From positions 186,001 through 250,000 of the forward strand of contig CBDIHP010000046.1 of the NCBI GenBank assembly GCA_965279195.1: DNA of 64,000 bases. The letters are read 5' to 3'. Source of the DNA: CBDIHP01 sp965279195 (lineage in GTDB: Bacteria > Planctomycetota > Planctomycetia > Isosphaerales > Isosphaeraceae). The first letter of the stretch is position 1. Every line of letters starts with the position of its first letter. The notes beneath the pieces were generated by a model that was not told the DNA's origin, made no database searches, and worked only from the letters and a program-made list of their open reading frames with translations. The position numbers and the translations under genes are program-made. Positions 8,102-15,837 of the stretch are shown piece after piece.

Positions 8102-11100
8102 ATGTCGCGACGGAATGGCAACGGTTCGAAAGCCGGCGGCCGGTCGACGAGGCCCGGCCTGGAGGGCCTGGAGTCGCGCGACCTCTTGGCCGTCCTGGTC
8201 GTGACCAGCCCGCTCGACTCGGGGCCCGGCACCCTGCGCGAGGCCTTGATCGCGTCGAACCAGTCCCCCGGGCGCGACGAGATCCGGTTCGCAATCGGCG
8301 AGCCCGGCACCCAGCGGATCAGCCTCGGGAGCGGCCTGCCGCCGATCCAGGATCCGGTCGTGATCGACGGGACCTCGCAGCCGGGTACGGGCCCGACACC
8401 TCGGATTGTCATCGAAGGCCGGGGCGCCCCGGGGGCATCGGGGCTGGCGGTGACGGCCGGCGATTCGGTGATCAAGGGCCTGGCGATCGTCGGGTTCCCC
8501 AGCAACGCCATCCAGATCGGCGGCGCGGGCGGCAACCTGATCACCGGCAATCACCTCGGCGTCGAGCCCGACGGCCGCAGCTCCAACTCCAACGGAGACG
8601 GCGGGATCCAGCTCAACGACTCCCGCAACAACTCGATCGTCGGCAACGTGATCTCCGCCAACCTCGGCCAGGGCATCCTCATCGGCGGACCCCAGGCGTC
8701 GGGCAACCTGATCCAGGGGAACATCATCGGCCTGGACGCCTCCGGGAAGTCCCCGCTGGGCAACGGTACCTACGGCATCCAGCTCTCCGATTCGAGCGGG
8801 ACGACCGTCCTCGACAACACGGTCTCCGCCAACCGAGGCGCGGGCATCCAGATCCTCACGTCCAACGGCAACCGGATCCACGGCAACCGGATCGGCACCG
8901 ACGGCACCGGCGACCAGCCGCGCTCGAACTACCTCGACGGCATCTTCCTGGCCGAGTCCTCGAACAATTCGATCGGCGGCCCCGGCGCGGGCCAGGGGAA
9001 CCTGATCTCGGGAAACGCCAAGGCCGGCATCGCGATCTACAGCCCCTCGCCGGGCCAGAACAGCGCGGGCAACCTGATCCAGGGGAACATCATCGGTCTC
9101 GACGCCAGGGGCGAGCACCGCCTGGGGAACCTCGGCTCGGGGATCCTCCTGACCGACTCCCCCGGCCAGCTCCCGGGGCCCGACGGCGGCGATCCCGTCC
9201 CGGGGTATCCGACCTTGCCGGGCAACTCGATCGGCGGCGAGAACCCTGGCGAGGGAAATCTGATCTCCGGCAACGGATCCTCGGGTATCGTCCTGTTCGG
9301 GCCCGGGACGTCCGGCAACACGGTCTGGGGCAACACGATCGGCACCGACGCCACGGGCACGATCGCCTTCGGCGAGGACGGGTTCCCCCTCGGCAACCTC
9401 AAGGGGGGGATCTTCGTCAGCCAGGCGCCGTCGAACTCGATCGGCGGGGCGACCGTCGCCCGACGGAACCTGATCTCGGCGAACCTCGGCAACGGCATCG
9501 AGATCTTCGGCAAAGGGGCAATCCGCAACCTGATCCAGGGCAACGACATCGGCGTGAATGCCTCGGGCACGGGCGGGCTGGGCAACGCCGAGGACGGCCT
9601 CAATCTCAACTCCGCCGGCCAGACCACCGTCGGCGGCGCGACATCGGCCGAGGCGAACGTCATCCTCGCCAACGGCGGCAACGGCATCCGGCTGTTCAGC
9701 GACGCCTCGAACAATCAAGTGCTCGGCAACCGGATCGGCGTCGCCCGATCGGAGACCAGCGTCTTCGGCAACCTCGGCGACGGCCTCCTGATCCAGGGCT
9801 CCGCCGAGAACCTCGTCCGGGCCAACTTCATCGCGGATAACAAGGGCAACGGCGTCGCGATCACGAACCGATCGTCGAGGAACGTCGTCCAGGCCAACTC
9901 GATCGGCAAGGCGCTCAACGGGCTGGGCGAGGGCAACGACGGCAACGGGCTGGAACTGGCCGATTCCCGCGCCAACCTGATCGGCGGCCCGGACCCCTCC
10001 GACGGCAACGTCCTGATCGACAATGACCAGTACGGCATCCGGCTCGCCGGGGGCGCGAGCCTCATCGCAGTCCTCAACAACACGATCGACTCCAACCACC
10101 GTGCGGGGATCTCGGTGAGGGATTCCCAGTCCATCTTCCTGGGCCTACCCGGCCTGGGTCCCATGAGCATCCCCGCCGAGGTCCCCGAGGTCTCGGGTCG
10201 GTCCGGCCTGGCGATCGGCAACACGATCCGCTCGAACGACCTCAGCGGCATCGAGATCGACGTGGGCGTCCGCGACGCGGTCATCGGCGCGAACCAGATC
10301 CTCAACAACGCCGGCTCCGGGATCCTCCTCGGGAACCAGTCCGAGGGCACGCTCGTCGCCGGGAACACGATCGGCGTGGCGTCCGACGGCGCGACGGCCG
10401 CGCCCAACCAGTTCGGCATCCGGGTGTCGGAGTCCCCCCGCAACACCCTCGGCGGCACCTCCGCCGCCGCCCGCAACGTGGTCTCCGGCAACGCGACGGC
10501 CGGGATCGTGCTCGACGGCATCGGCGCCCGCCTGAACCTGATCCAGGGGAACCGCATCGGCACCAATGCCGCCGGCACGGCCGCCATCGCCAACGGCATC
10601 GGGATCGACGCCCAGTCCTCGGGGCAGAACTCCATCGGCGGCGCGGGGGCGGGCGAGGGGAACCTCATCTCCGGCAACACGTTCTATGGCATCCAGCTCT
10701 CCGGCTATGACCGATCCAAGCCCACGTCCGACTTCATCGGAAACATCGTCCGGGGCAACGTCATCGGCCCCGACGTCACCGGCCTGAAGTCGCTCTCGAC
10801 CTCGGGCAAGGGCCAGCAGGTCGGCATCATCGTCAACGACTCGCCGAACCACACCATCGGCGGGGTCTCGGCCGGCCAGGGGAACTTGATCTCGGGCAAC
10901 CTCGACGTCGGGATCTACCTCGCCAGCCTCAACACCACGGGCAACCTCGTCGCCGGCAACGTGATCGGCCTGGATGCCTCGGGCAACGCCAAGCTCGGCA
11001 ACGCCGTCGGCATCTACGCGAACGTGGCGCCCCAGAACTCGATCGGCGGGTCGGTCTCGGGCGCCGGCAATGTCATCTCCGGGAACCCGACGGCGGGCGT

Positions 11101-11629
11101 CTATCTGTTCGGGGAGCTTTCGAGCACCCGCAACGGGTCGCTGGTGCAGGGGAACCGCATCGGGACCAACGCCGCCGGCACCAAGGCGCTCGGCAACGGC
11201 ACGGGCGTGTACATCCAGGCCGATCCCAGGAACACGGTTGGCGGCGCGGGGGTCGCGAAGAATCTGATCTCGGGCAACACCACGGCCGGCGTCTACGTGT
11301 TCGACTCCGACGACCCCAGCAACATCATCTCGGACAATTTCATCGGCTCGGACGTCACCGGCAAGAAGAACCTCGGCAACGGCGACTACGGCGTCCTGCT
11401 CTACAACGCCGCCAGCACGACCGTGAACCGGACCAAATCGGCCGACAACCTGCTTCTGCCCGCGCAGATCGCCGCCTTCCGCGAGTTCACCGGCGCAGTC
11501 CCCGCGACGACGACCACCACCACTTCCACGAGCCTGAGCATCCCGAAGCTGCCCGGGCGTTTCGGGACGAAGAAGTTACGGGTGAAGATCCCGTCAACCA
11601 AGAATACACATCACGTGAAAAAGTCGTGA
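8102..11629 (+). CDS. Large secreted right-handed beta-helix protein with LEPR-XLL-like tag
   Basis: A 1175-residue protein. The N-terminus (SRRNGN to RPGLEGLESRDLLA) is the basic LEPR-XLL-like tag seen on large exported planctomycete proteins. From about residue 40 to 1110 it is built of repeated short rungs in which NLISGN, NLIQGNIIG, GNSIGG and GIQLSDS recur dozens of times, the signature of a right-handed parallel beta-helix of the pectate-lyase or NosD kind. The end is a Thr-rich linker and a basic tail. It is probably an adhesin or a polysaccharide-binding or -cleaving surface protein; no catalytic site is identifiable. GTG 8093 is an alternative start. A strong inverted repeat directly follows the stop. 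Confidence 0.85.
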   Translation: MSRRNGNGSKAGGRSTRPGLEGLESRDLLAVLVVTSPLDSGPGTLREALIASNQSPGRDEIRFAIGEPGTQRISLGSGLPPIQDPVVIDGTSQPGTGPTPRIVIEGRGAPGASGLAVTAGDSVIKGLAIVGFPSNAIQIGGAGGNLITGNHLGVEPDGRSSNSNGDGGIQLNDSRNNSIVGNVISANLGQGILIGGPQASGNLIQGNIIGLDASGKSPLGNGTYGIQLSDSSGTTVLDNTVSANRGAGIQILTSNGNRIHGNRIGTDGTGDQPRSNYLDGIFLAESSNNSIGGPGAGQGNLISGNAKAGIAIYSPSPGQNSAGNLIQGNIIGLDARGEHRLGNLGSGILLTDSPGQLPGPDGGDPVPGYPTLPGNSIGGENPGEGNLISGNGSSGIVLFGPGTSGNTVWGNTIGTDATGTIAFGEDGFPLGNLKGGIFVSQAPSNSIGGATVARRNLISANLGNGIEIFGKGAIRNLIQGNDIGVNASGTGGLGNAEDGLNLNSAGQTTVGGATSAEANVILANGGNGIRLFSDASNNQVLGNRIGVARSETSVFGNLGDGLLIQGSAENLVRANFIADNKGNGVAITNRSSRNVVQANSIGKALNGLGEGNDGNGLELADSRANLIGGPDPSDGNVLIDNDQYGIRLAGGASLIAVLNNTIDSNHRAGISVRDSQSIFLGLPGLGPMSIPAEVPEVSGRSGLAIGNTIRSNDLSGIEIDVGVRDAVIGANQILNNAGSGILLGNQSEGTLVAGNTIGVASDGATAAPNQFGIRVSESPRNTLGGTSAAARNVVSGNATAGIVLDGIGARLNLIQGNRIGTNAAGTAAIANGIGIDAQSSGQNSIGGAGAGEGNLISGNTFYGIQLSGYDRSKPTSDFIGNIVRGNVIGPDVTGLKSLSTSGKGQQVGIIVNDSPNHTIGGVSAGQGNLISGNLDVGIYLASLNTTGNLVAGNVIGLDASGNAKLGNAVGIYANVAPQNSIGGSVSGAGNVISGNPTAGVYLFGELSSTRNGSLVQGNRIGTNAAGTKALGNGTGVYIQADPRNTVGGAGVAKNLISGNTTAGVYVFDSDDPSNIISDNFIGSDVTGKKNLGNGDYGVLLYNAASTTVNRTKSADNLLLPAQIAAFREFTGAVPATTTTTTSTSLSIPKLPGRFGTKKLRVKIPSTKNTHHVKKS

Positions 11630-11633
11630 TTAT

Positions 11634-11745
11634 AAGGGTGCCCGTGGGATATCTCCTGAGAGACCCCGGCGGGACCGCCCTGAGCTTCCAGAACCAGCCG
11701 GGCTGGGCCCGGGGTTTCCGAGGACGGAAACCCGCGGGCACCCTT
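11634..11745. repeat. Inverted repeat behind the beta-helix gene (possible bidirectional terminator)
   Basis: AAGGGTGCCCGTGGG at 11634-11648 pairs with CCCGCGGGCACCCTT at 11731-11745 (14 of 15). A second perfect hairpin, GGGTTTCC-gaggac-GGAAACCC, lies inside the right side. The element starts five bases behind the stop of the beta-helix gene and lies between convergent genes. There is no T-run, so intrinsic termination is only possible. Confidence 0.65.
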
Positions 11746-11777
11746 GCGACATCATCGTGAACGACAAACAAGGGCCT

Positions 11778-12182
11778 TCAGTACGTGAGCGCCCGGGGGA
11801 GCGTCTTGGCGTGCTCGATCCAGGCGCCGACCCCTTCGACGGCGGGCAGGGCGCGCACAAGATTCTTGTCGGCGTTGACCTCCGCGAGCTTGGCGTGGAG
11901 GTTCGCCGCGTTCCGCTGGGCGAGCTCGGGCACGGTGTCGACTCCGGCCGCTTCGAGCAGGTCCGAGTACTGGGTGCTGATCCCCTTGACCCGGAACAGG
12001 TCGGCGCGGTTGGCCCACTTGAGGATCAGTGCGCCCGAGATCCCCGTCGCCGTCGCGATCTCCTCGCGGCCCCTGGGCGACGCCGCCCGCTTCAGCAGTT
12101 CCTCGACGGTGGGGATGCCGGCCGATTCGAGCTTGGCGGCGTAGACCTCGCCGATCCCTTCGATGTCGATGATCTTGGCCAT
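11778..12182 (-). CDS. DUF4332-type helix-hairpin-helix protein
   Basis: A 134-residue soluble protein. The first half (IDIEGIGEVYAAKLESAG, then TVEELLKRAASPRGREEIA) and the second half (VKGISTQYSDLLEAAG, then TVPELAQRNAANLHAKL) are two tandem helix-hairpin-helix-like units typical of DUF4332. Such units usually bind DNA without sequence specificity or act as small scaffolds. The start ATG at 12182 begins the first unit. It lies 41 bases downstream of another helix-hairpin-helix gene on the same strand, so the two are probably co-transcribed. Confidence 0.8.
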   Translation of the reverse strand: MAKIIDIEGIGEVYAAKLESAGIPTVEELLKRAASPRGREEIATATGISGALILKWANRADLFRVKGISTQYSDLLEAAGVDTVPELAQRNAANLHAKLAEVNADKNLVRALPAVEGVGAWIEHAKTLPRALTY

Positions 12183-12223
12183 CGTGGACGGTCTCCTTCG
12201 ACCCTGGGACTCAACCTGTCGGA

Positions 12224-12955
12224 TCATTTGACGGTGATGTGAGCCTTGATCTTGCCGAACGTCTCGTCCTTGATGCCCCGGACCTTCATGACGTCCTCGG
12301 GCTTGGCGAACGGGCGGCCGTCGATGATCGCCTTCGCCTTGACGGGTCCGATGCCGGGGAGTTCTTCGAGTTCCTCGGCCGTCGCCTTGTTGATGTTGAT
12401 CGTCTTGCCGTCCGCGAGCGGCTTGGACTCGGTCTTGGTCGCCTCCTTGGGCTTGGCGGCGGCCTTCGGGGCGGTGGACTTGGGCGACGCAGGCTTGGCG
12501 GCGGCCTTCTTCGGCTCGGCCGGCTTGGGGACCTCGATCCGGACATGCTTGCGGACGGCCTCGATCTTCGCGGGCCCGAATCCGTCGACCTTCGCGAGGT
12601 CGTCGACCGACTTGTACGGCCGCCCGTCGATGATCGCCTTCGCCAGGACGGGGCCGACGCCGGGGAGCTCCTGCAGCGTGTCGGCGTCGTCCGTGTTGAT
12701 GTTGACCGGCTCGATCTTGGCGGGCGCCTTGGGCTTCGCGGTCGCTTTCGGCTTGGGTTCGGCCTTCTGCTCCGGCTTGGGCTCGGCGGCCGGCTTCGCG
12801 TCGGCCTTGGCCTTCACCTTGGCCTCGACCTTCGCCTTGGCCTTCGCGGGCACCTTGGCCGGTTCCGTGGTCTGCGCGGCGGCCGGAGCGCCCTGGAGGA
12901 CGGCCAGGACGAGGCCGGTGAGAGCGAGCGGGGTCATCCAGCGGATCGGGGACAT
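12224..12955 (-). CDS. ComEA-like secreted protein with two helix-hairpin-helix domains
   Basis: A 243-residue protein. A signal peptide covers about residues 1-28 (ALTGLVLAVLQGAPAAAQ). It is followed by a Lys/Ala/Pro-rich linker, a first ComEA-like domain (VNINTDDADTLQELPGVG, about 85-140), a second Lys/Ala/Pro linker and a second domain (ININKATAEELEELPGIG, about 185-243). ComEA proteins bind incoming DNA in the periplasm during transformation. Two copies on one chain joined by positively charged linkers would suit DNA binding at the surface, though a competence role is inference as no other com gene is here. Confidence 0.82.
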   Translation of the reverse strand: MSPIRWMTPLALTGLVLAVLQGAPAAAQTTEPAKVPAKAKAKVEAKVKAKADAKPAAEPKPEQKAEPKPKATAKPKAPAKIEPVNINTDDADTLQELPGVGPVLAKAIIDGRPYKSVDDLAKVDGFGPAKIEAVRKHVRIEVPKPAEPKKAAAKPASPKSTAPKAAAKPKEATKTESKPLADGKTININKATAEELEELPGIGPVKAKAIIDGRPFAKPEDVMKVRGIKDETFGKIKAHITVK

Positions 12956-13268
12956 GCGTGGACCTCGTCGGGAAGGGTGATGCCGCCGGTCTGGCGGGTC
13001 GGGCAGACTCCGCCCGATGGTGGTCGGGAAATCCTGTGCTCGTCGGATTCTCCAAGGTTCTCCCAGCCCGGCGATCGAATCAAGTCGAGAACCTCCCGTC
13101 ATTTCGGGTTTTTCCCGGTCCGCGGCGGTGTCGGTGTCTGGCGAGTGTTGGATCTTTGTAGGAACCCCCGTCCCGTCGTGCTGATCCCATTGAGGAAAAC
13201 CCGTGGATCTGGTATGTCTCGAATGCGTGCATGTCTTTGGGGGCGAGGCTTTCTCTGAGGGACGTTCC

Positions 13269-15578
13269 ATGTCCACCAAGTCGTCGCGTGTGCGTCGGGT
13301 CCGGCCAAGGTTGGAGGCACTGGAGACCATCCAGCTCCTGGCCTCGAATCTGACCGGGGGCCTCTGGACGATTGCCGGCACGGGGAAGGCCGACACGATC
13401 GTCGTCGCGCGGGACGCGGCCGATCCGAGCCTGCTCCATGCCACGATCAACGGTAAGGTGGTCTCAACCCAGACGCTCGCCGATGTGCAGAGGATCAAGG
13501 TGCTGGGCTTGTCGGGGAACGACACGATCCGGATCGACGAGGTGAAGGGCGCGATCCCGGTCGAAGCCGTCCTCAAGGGGGGCGGCGGAAGGGATACCTT
13601 GACCGGCGGCTCGGGCAAGACCGTCCTCGACGGCGGCGGCGGCCCGAAGAACATCCTCATCGCAGGCAGCGGGCAGACGACCCTCCTGCGCGGCGTCGCG
13701 CCAGAGACCTCGAACCGCTTCGGCACGGCCGGCGCATTCCGCCGGTTCCTCCGCGATTCGGTCTCCCGGTCCGGTCGGCTGGGTATGAAGTTCCGGGCCC
13801 CCGGGACGATCGCGACGATCGGCGACGCGGCACCCACCGCCGGGGGCGGGGCGACCACGGGCCATTCGACCACCAACGTCCAGGTGGCGGGCGTCGACGA
13901 GGCCGACATCGTCGAGACCGACGGCAAGACCCTGTACGTGCTCTCCCGAGGCGAACTCCTGACCCTCGACGCCACCGACCCCTCCGCGCCCAAGATCCTC
14001 TCCCGGACCTCCGTCGACGGCAGCCCCCTCGGCGCCTACCTCGATGGGACCCGCCTGACGGTCGTCTCCTCAGTCTGGCTCCCCGCGACGACCAACGCAG
14101 GCGCGACCGGGAAGCTGGTTCCCACGCTCATCGCGCGGGGCAGCAGCCAGGTCCAGGTGACGACCTACGACGTGAGCAACCTGGCGAAGCCGACCGTCGC
14201 CGGCACGACGAAGGTCGACGGGTGGTACTCCGACTCCCGGATGGTCGACGGCAAGCTCTACCTCGTCGTGCAGAACGACCTGCTCTCGGGCGTGGGATAC
14301 AGCGGGGGGATCGCCCTGGCGAACGCCCGGCTCGCGGCCCCGGCGTTCAACGCCCGCAAGCTGGCCGATGCGCCGATCGAGTCTCTGCTCCCCTCCTACG
14401 AGACGACGGTCACCGGCGCCGACGGCAAGCCGACGACCTCGAAGGGCCTGCTCGTGCAGCCCGAGTCGATCCTCCAGCCGGCCTCGGGCGACGACCCGAA
14501 CCTGCTCTCCGTCGCCGTGCTCGACACCCGGGGCGGCTCGGCCCAACCCCTGGCAACCACCGGCCTGCTCGGGACGTATGCCTCGACCATCCACGTCTCC
14601 GGCGACCAGTTGTACCTCTTCTCGCCGACCTGGGATGACTCTGGCGTCTCGTCCACGAACATCACCCAGCTCTCTCTCAAGGGAAACGACCTCTCCCTGG
14701 TCGCGACCGGTCATGTCGACGGCACCCTGATCAACCAGTACGCCGCGGACGCCCACGACGGCACCCTCCGCATCGCCACCACCGACTGGCGGTCTGAGGG
14801 CCAGACGAACGCGCTCTACGTCCTCAAGGCCGACGCCGGGAAGCTCGGTGTGATCGGCTCGATCGAGAACATCGCCCCCGGCGAAAGCCTCTACTCGGCG
14901 CGGTTCGACGGCGACCGGGCGTATCTCGTGACATTCGAGCAGGTTGATCCGTTGTTCGCGATCGACCTATCGAACCCGACGGCGCCGAAGATCGCGGGCG
15001 AGCTGAAGGTCCCCGGCTTCTCGCGGTTCCTCCAGCCGGTCGGCGCGGGCTATCTGCTGGGCATCGGCCGCGAGGTCGACCCGACGACGAACCAGACCCA
15101 GGACATCAAGATCAGCCTGTTCGACGTCCGCGACCTGTCGAAGCCGACGCTGCTCGACACGGCGACCATCACGAACCCCGGCGCCAACTGGAGCTGGTCG
15201 GCCGCCGAGTGGGACCCCCACGCCTTCGGCTGGTTCCCCGAGATCGACACCCTGGCGATCCCCGTGTCGGGCTCGGTCGTCACGAAGACCGACGCCGACG
15301 GCAATCCGACCGAGTGGGCCACCCGCTCCGCACTTGACGTCTTCCACCTCGACGTCAACGCCGGCGCCTCGGCCCTCGACCCGATCGGGGCGGTGTCGCA
15401 TGACAGCGACGTGATGCGATCTGTCCGGATCGGCGACGTCCTCTACTCGATCGCCGACCAGGACGTTTGGTCCGTCCGCGTCCAGCCCGGCTCGATCCAG
15501 GCCCTCGGCCAGGTCACCATCCAGACCGCCACCAGCGGCTGGCCCGCCAGTAACGGCGGTCCCATCGCCATCGACTGA
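13269..15578 (+). CDS. Secreted protein with LEPR-XLL-like tag, RTX-like repeats and Beta_propel domain
   Basis: A 769-residue exported protein. The start carries the LEPR-XLL-like tag (RVRPRLEALETIQLLA). Residues of about 75-140 hold glycine- and aspartate-rich stretches (GLSGNDTIRIDE, GGGGRDTLTGGSG) like calcium-binding RTX repeats. From about 190 comes the marker of the Beta_propel family, TNVQVAGVDEADIVETDG, followed by blades to the C-terminus. That family is a secreted beta-propeller distantly related to WD40 proteins, of unknown role. ATG 13269 was chosen because the tag begins there. The gene is convergent with the kinase, with a class B repeat between them. Confidence 0.85.
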   Translation: MSTKSSRVRRVRPRLEALETIQLLASNLTGGLWTIAGTGKADTIVVARDAADPSLLHATINGKVVSTQTLADVQRIKVLGLSGNDTIRIDEVKGAIPVEAVLKGGGGRDTLTGGSGKTVLDGGGGPKNILIAGSGQTTLLRGVAPETSNRFGTAGAFRRFLRDSVSRSGRLGMKFRAPGTIATIGDAAPTAGGGATTGHSTTNVQVAGVDEADIVETDGKTLYVLSRGELLTLDATDPSAPKILSRTSVDGSPLGAYLDGTRLTVVSSVWLPATTNAGATGKLVPTLIARGSSQVQVTTYDVSNLAKPTVAGTTKVDGWYSDSRMVDGKLYLVVQNDLLSGVGYSGGIALANARLAAPAFNARKLADAPIESLLPSYETTVTGADGKPTTSKGLLVQPESILQPASGDDPNLLSVAVLDTRGGSAQPLATTGLLGTYASTIHVSGDQLYLFSPTWDDSGVSSTNITQLSLKGNDLSLVATGHVDGTLINQYAADAHDGTLRIATTDWRSEGQTNALYVLKADAGKLGVIGSIENIAPGESLYSARFDGDRAYLVTFEQVDPLFAIDLSNPTAPKIAGELKVPGFSRFLQPVGAGYLLGIGREVDPTTNQTQDIKISLFDVRDLSKPTLLDTATITNPGANWSWSAAEWDPHAFGWFPEIDTLAIPVSGSVVTKTDADGNPTEWATRSALDVFHLDVNAGASALDPIGAVSHDSDVMRSVRIGDVLYSIADQDVWSVRVQPGSIQALGQVTIQTATSGWPASNGGPIAID

Positions 15579-15630
15579 GCACCGGCGGCCTTTTCTCGCC
15601 GTACTCAATCCTACCGCGGGAGTCGCGAAA

Positions 15631-15797
15631 GCGCTGGGCGAGGGGCTCCCGACCTTGCCCTTACGCCCGCCACGACGCACCACCGAACCGGGTCTCCGGA
15701 CCGGTTCGTGCACCCGAATGAGTATGGGTCTGGAGACCCGGTTCGGTGGTACGGCTGCTCGATATTGGGGCGGGGTCGGGAGACCCTCGCCCAGCGC
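15631..15797. repeat. Class B fold-back element (MITE-like), copy 1
   Basis: The 167-base element has perfect 13-base ends, GCGCTGGGCGAGG and CCTCGCCCAGCGC. An inner inverted pair, CACCGAACCGGGTCTCC and its complement around GGTCTGGAGACCCGGTTC, makes nearly the whole unit self-complementary. It lies between two convergent genes. Similar units are at 42.6, 45.4 and, decayed, 56.1 kb. Confidence 0.75.
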
Positions 15798-15837
15798 CGA
15801 GGGCCCTCCCCGAGGGCTTCGATCGACCAAGAAGCCC

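Noticed and set aside
7721..10099. Long minus-strand open frame of 792 codons opposite the beta-helix gene
   Set aside because: It is a shadow frame produced by high GC in the third codon position. The composition (runs of Val, Asp, Arg, Gly) is not protein-like, while the plus strand shows repeated beta-helix rungs.
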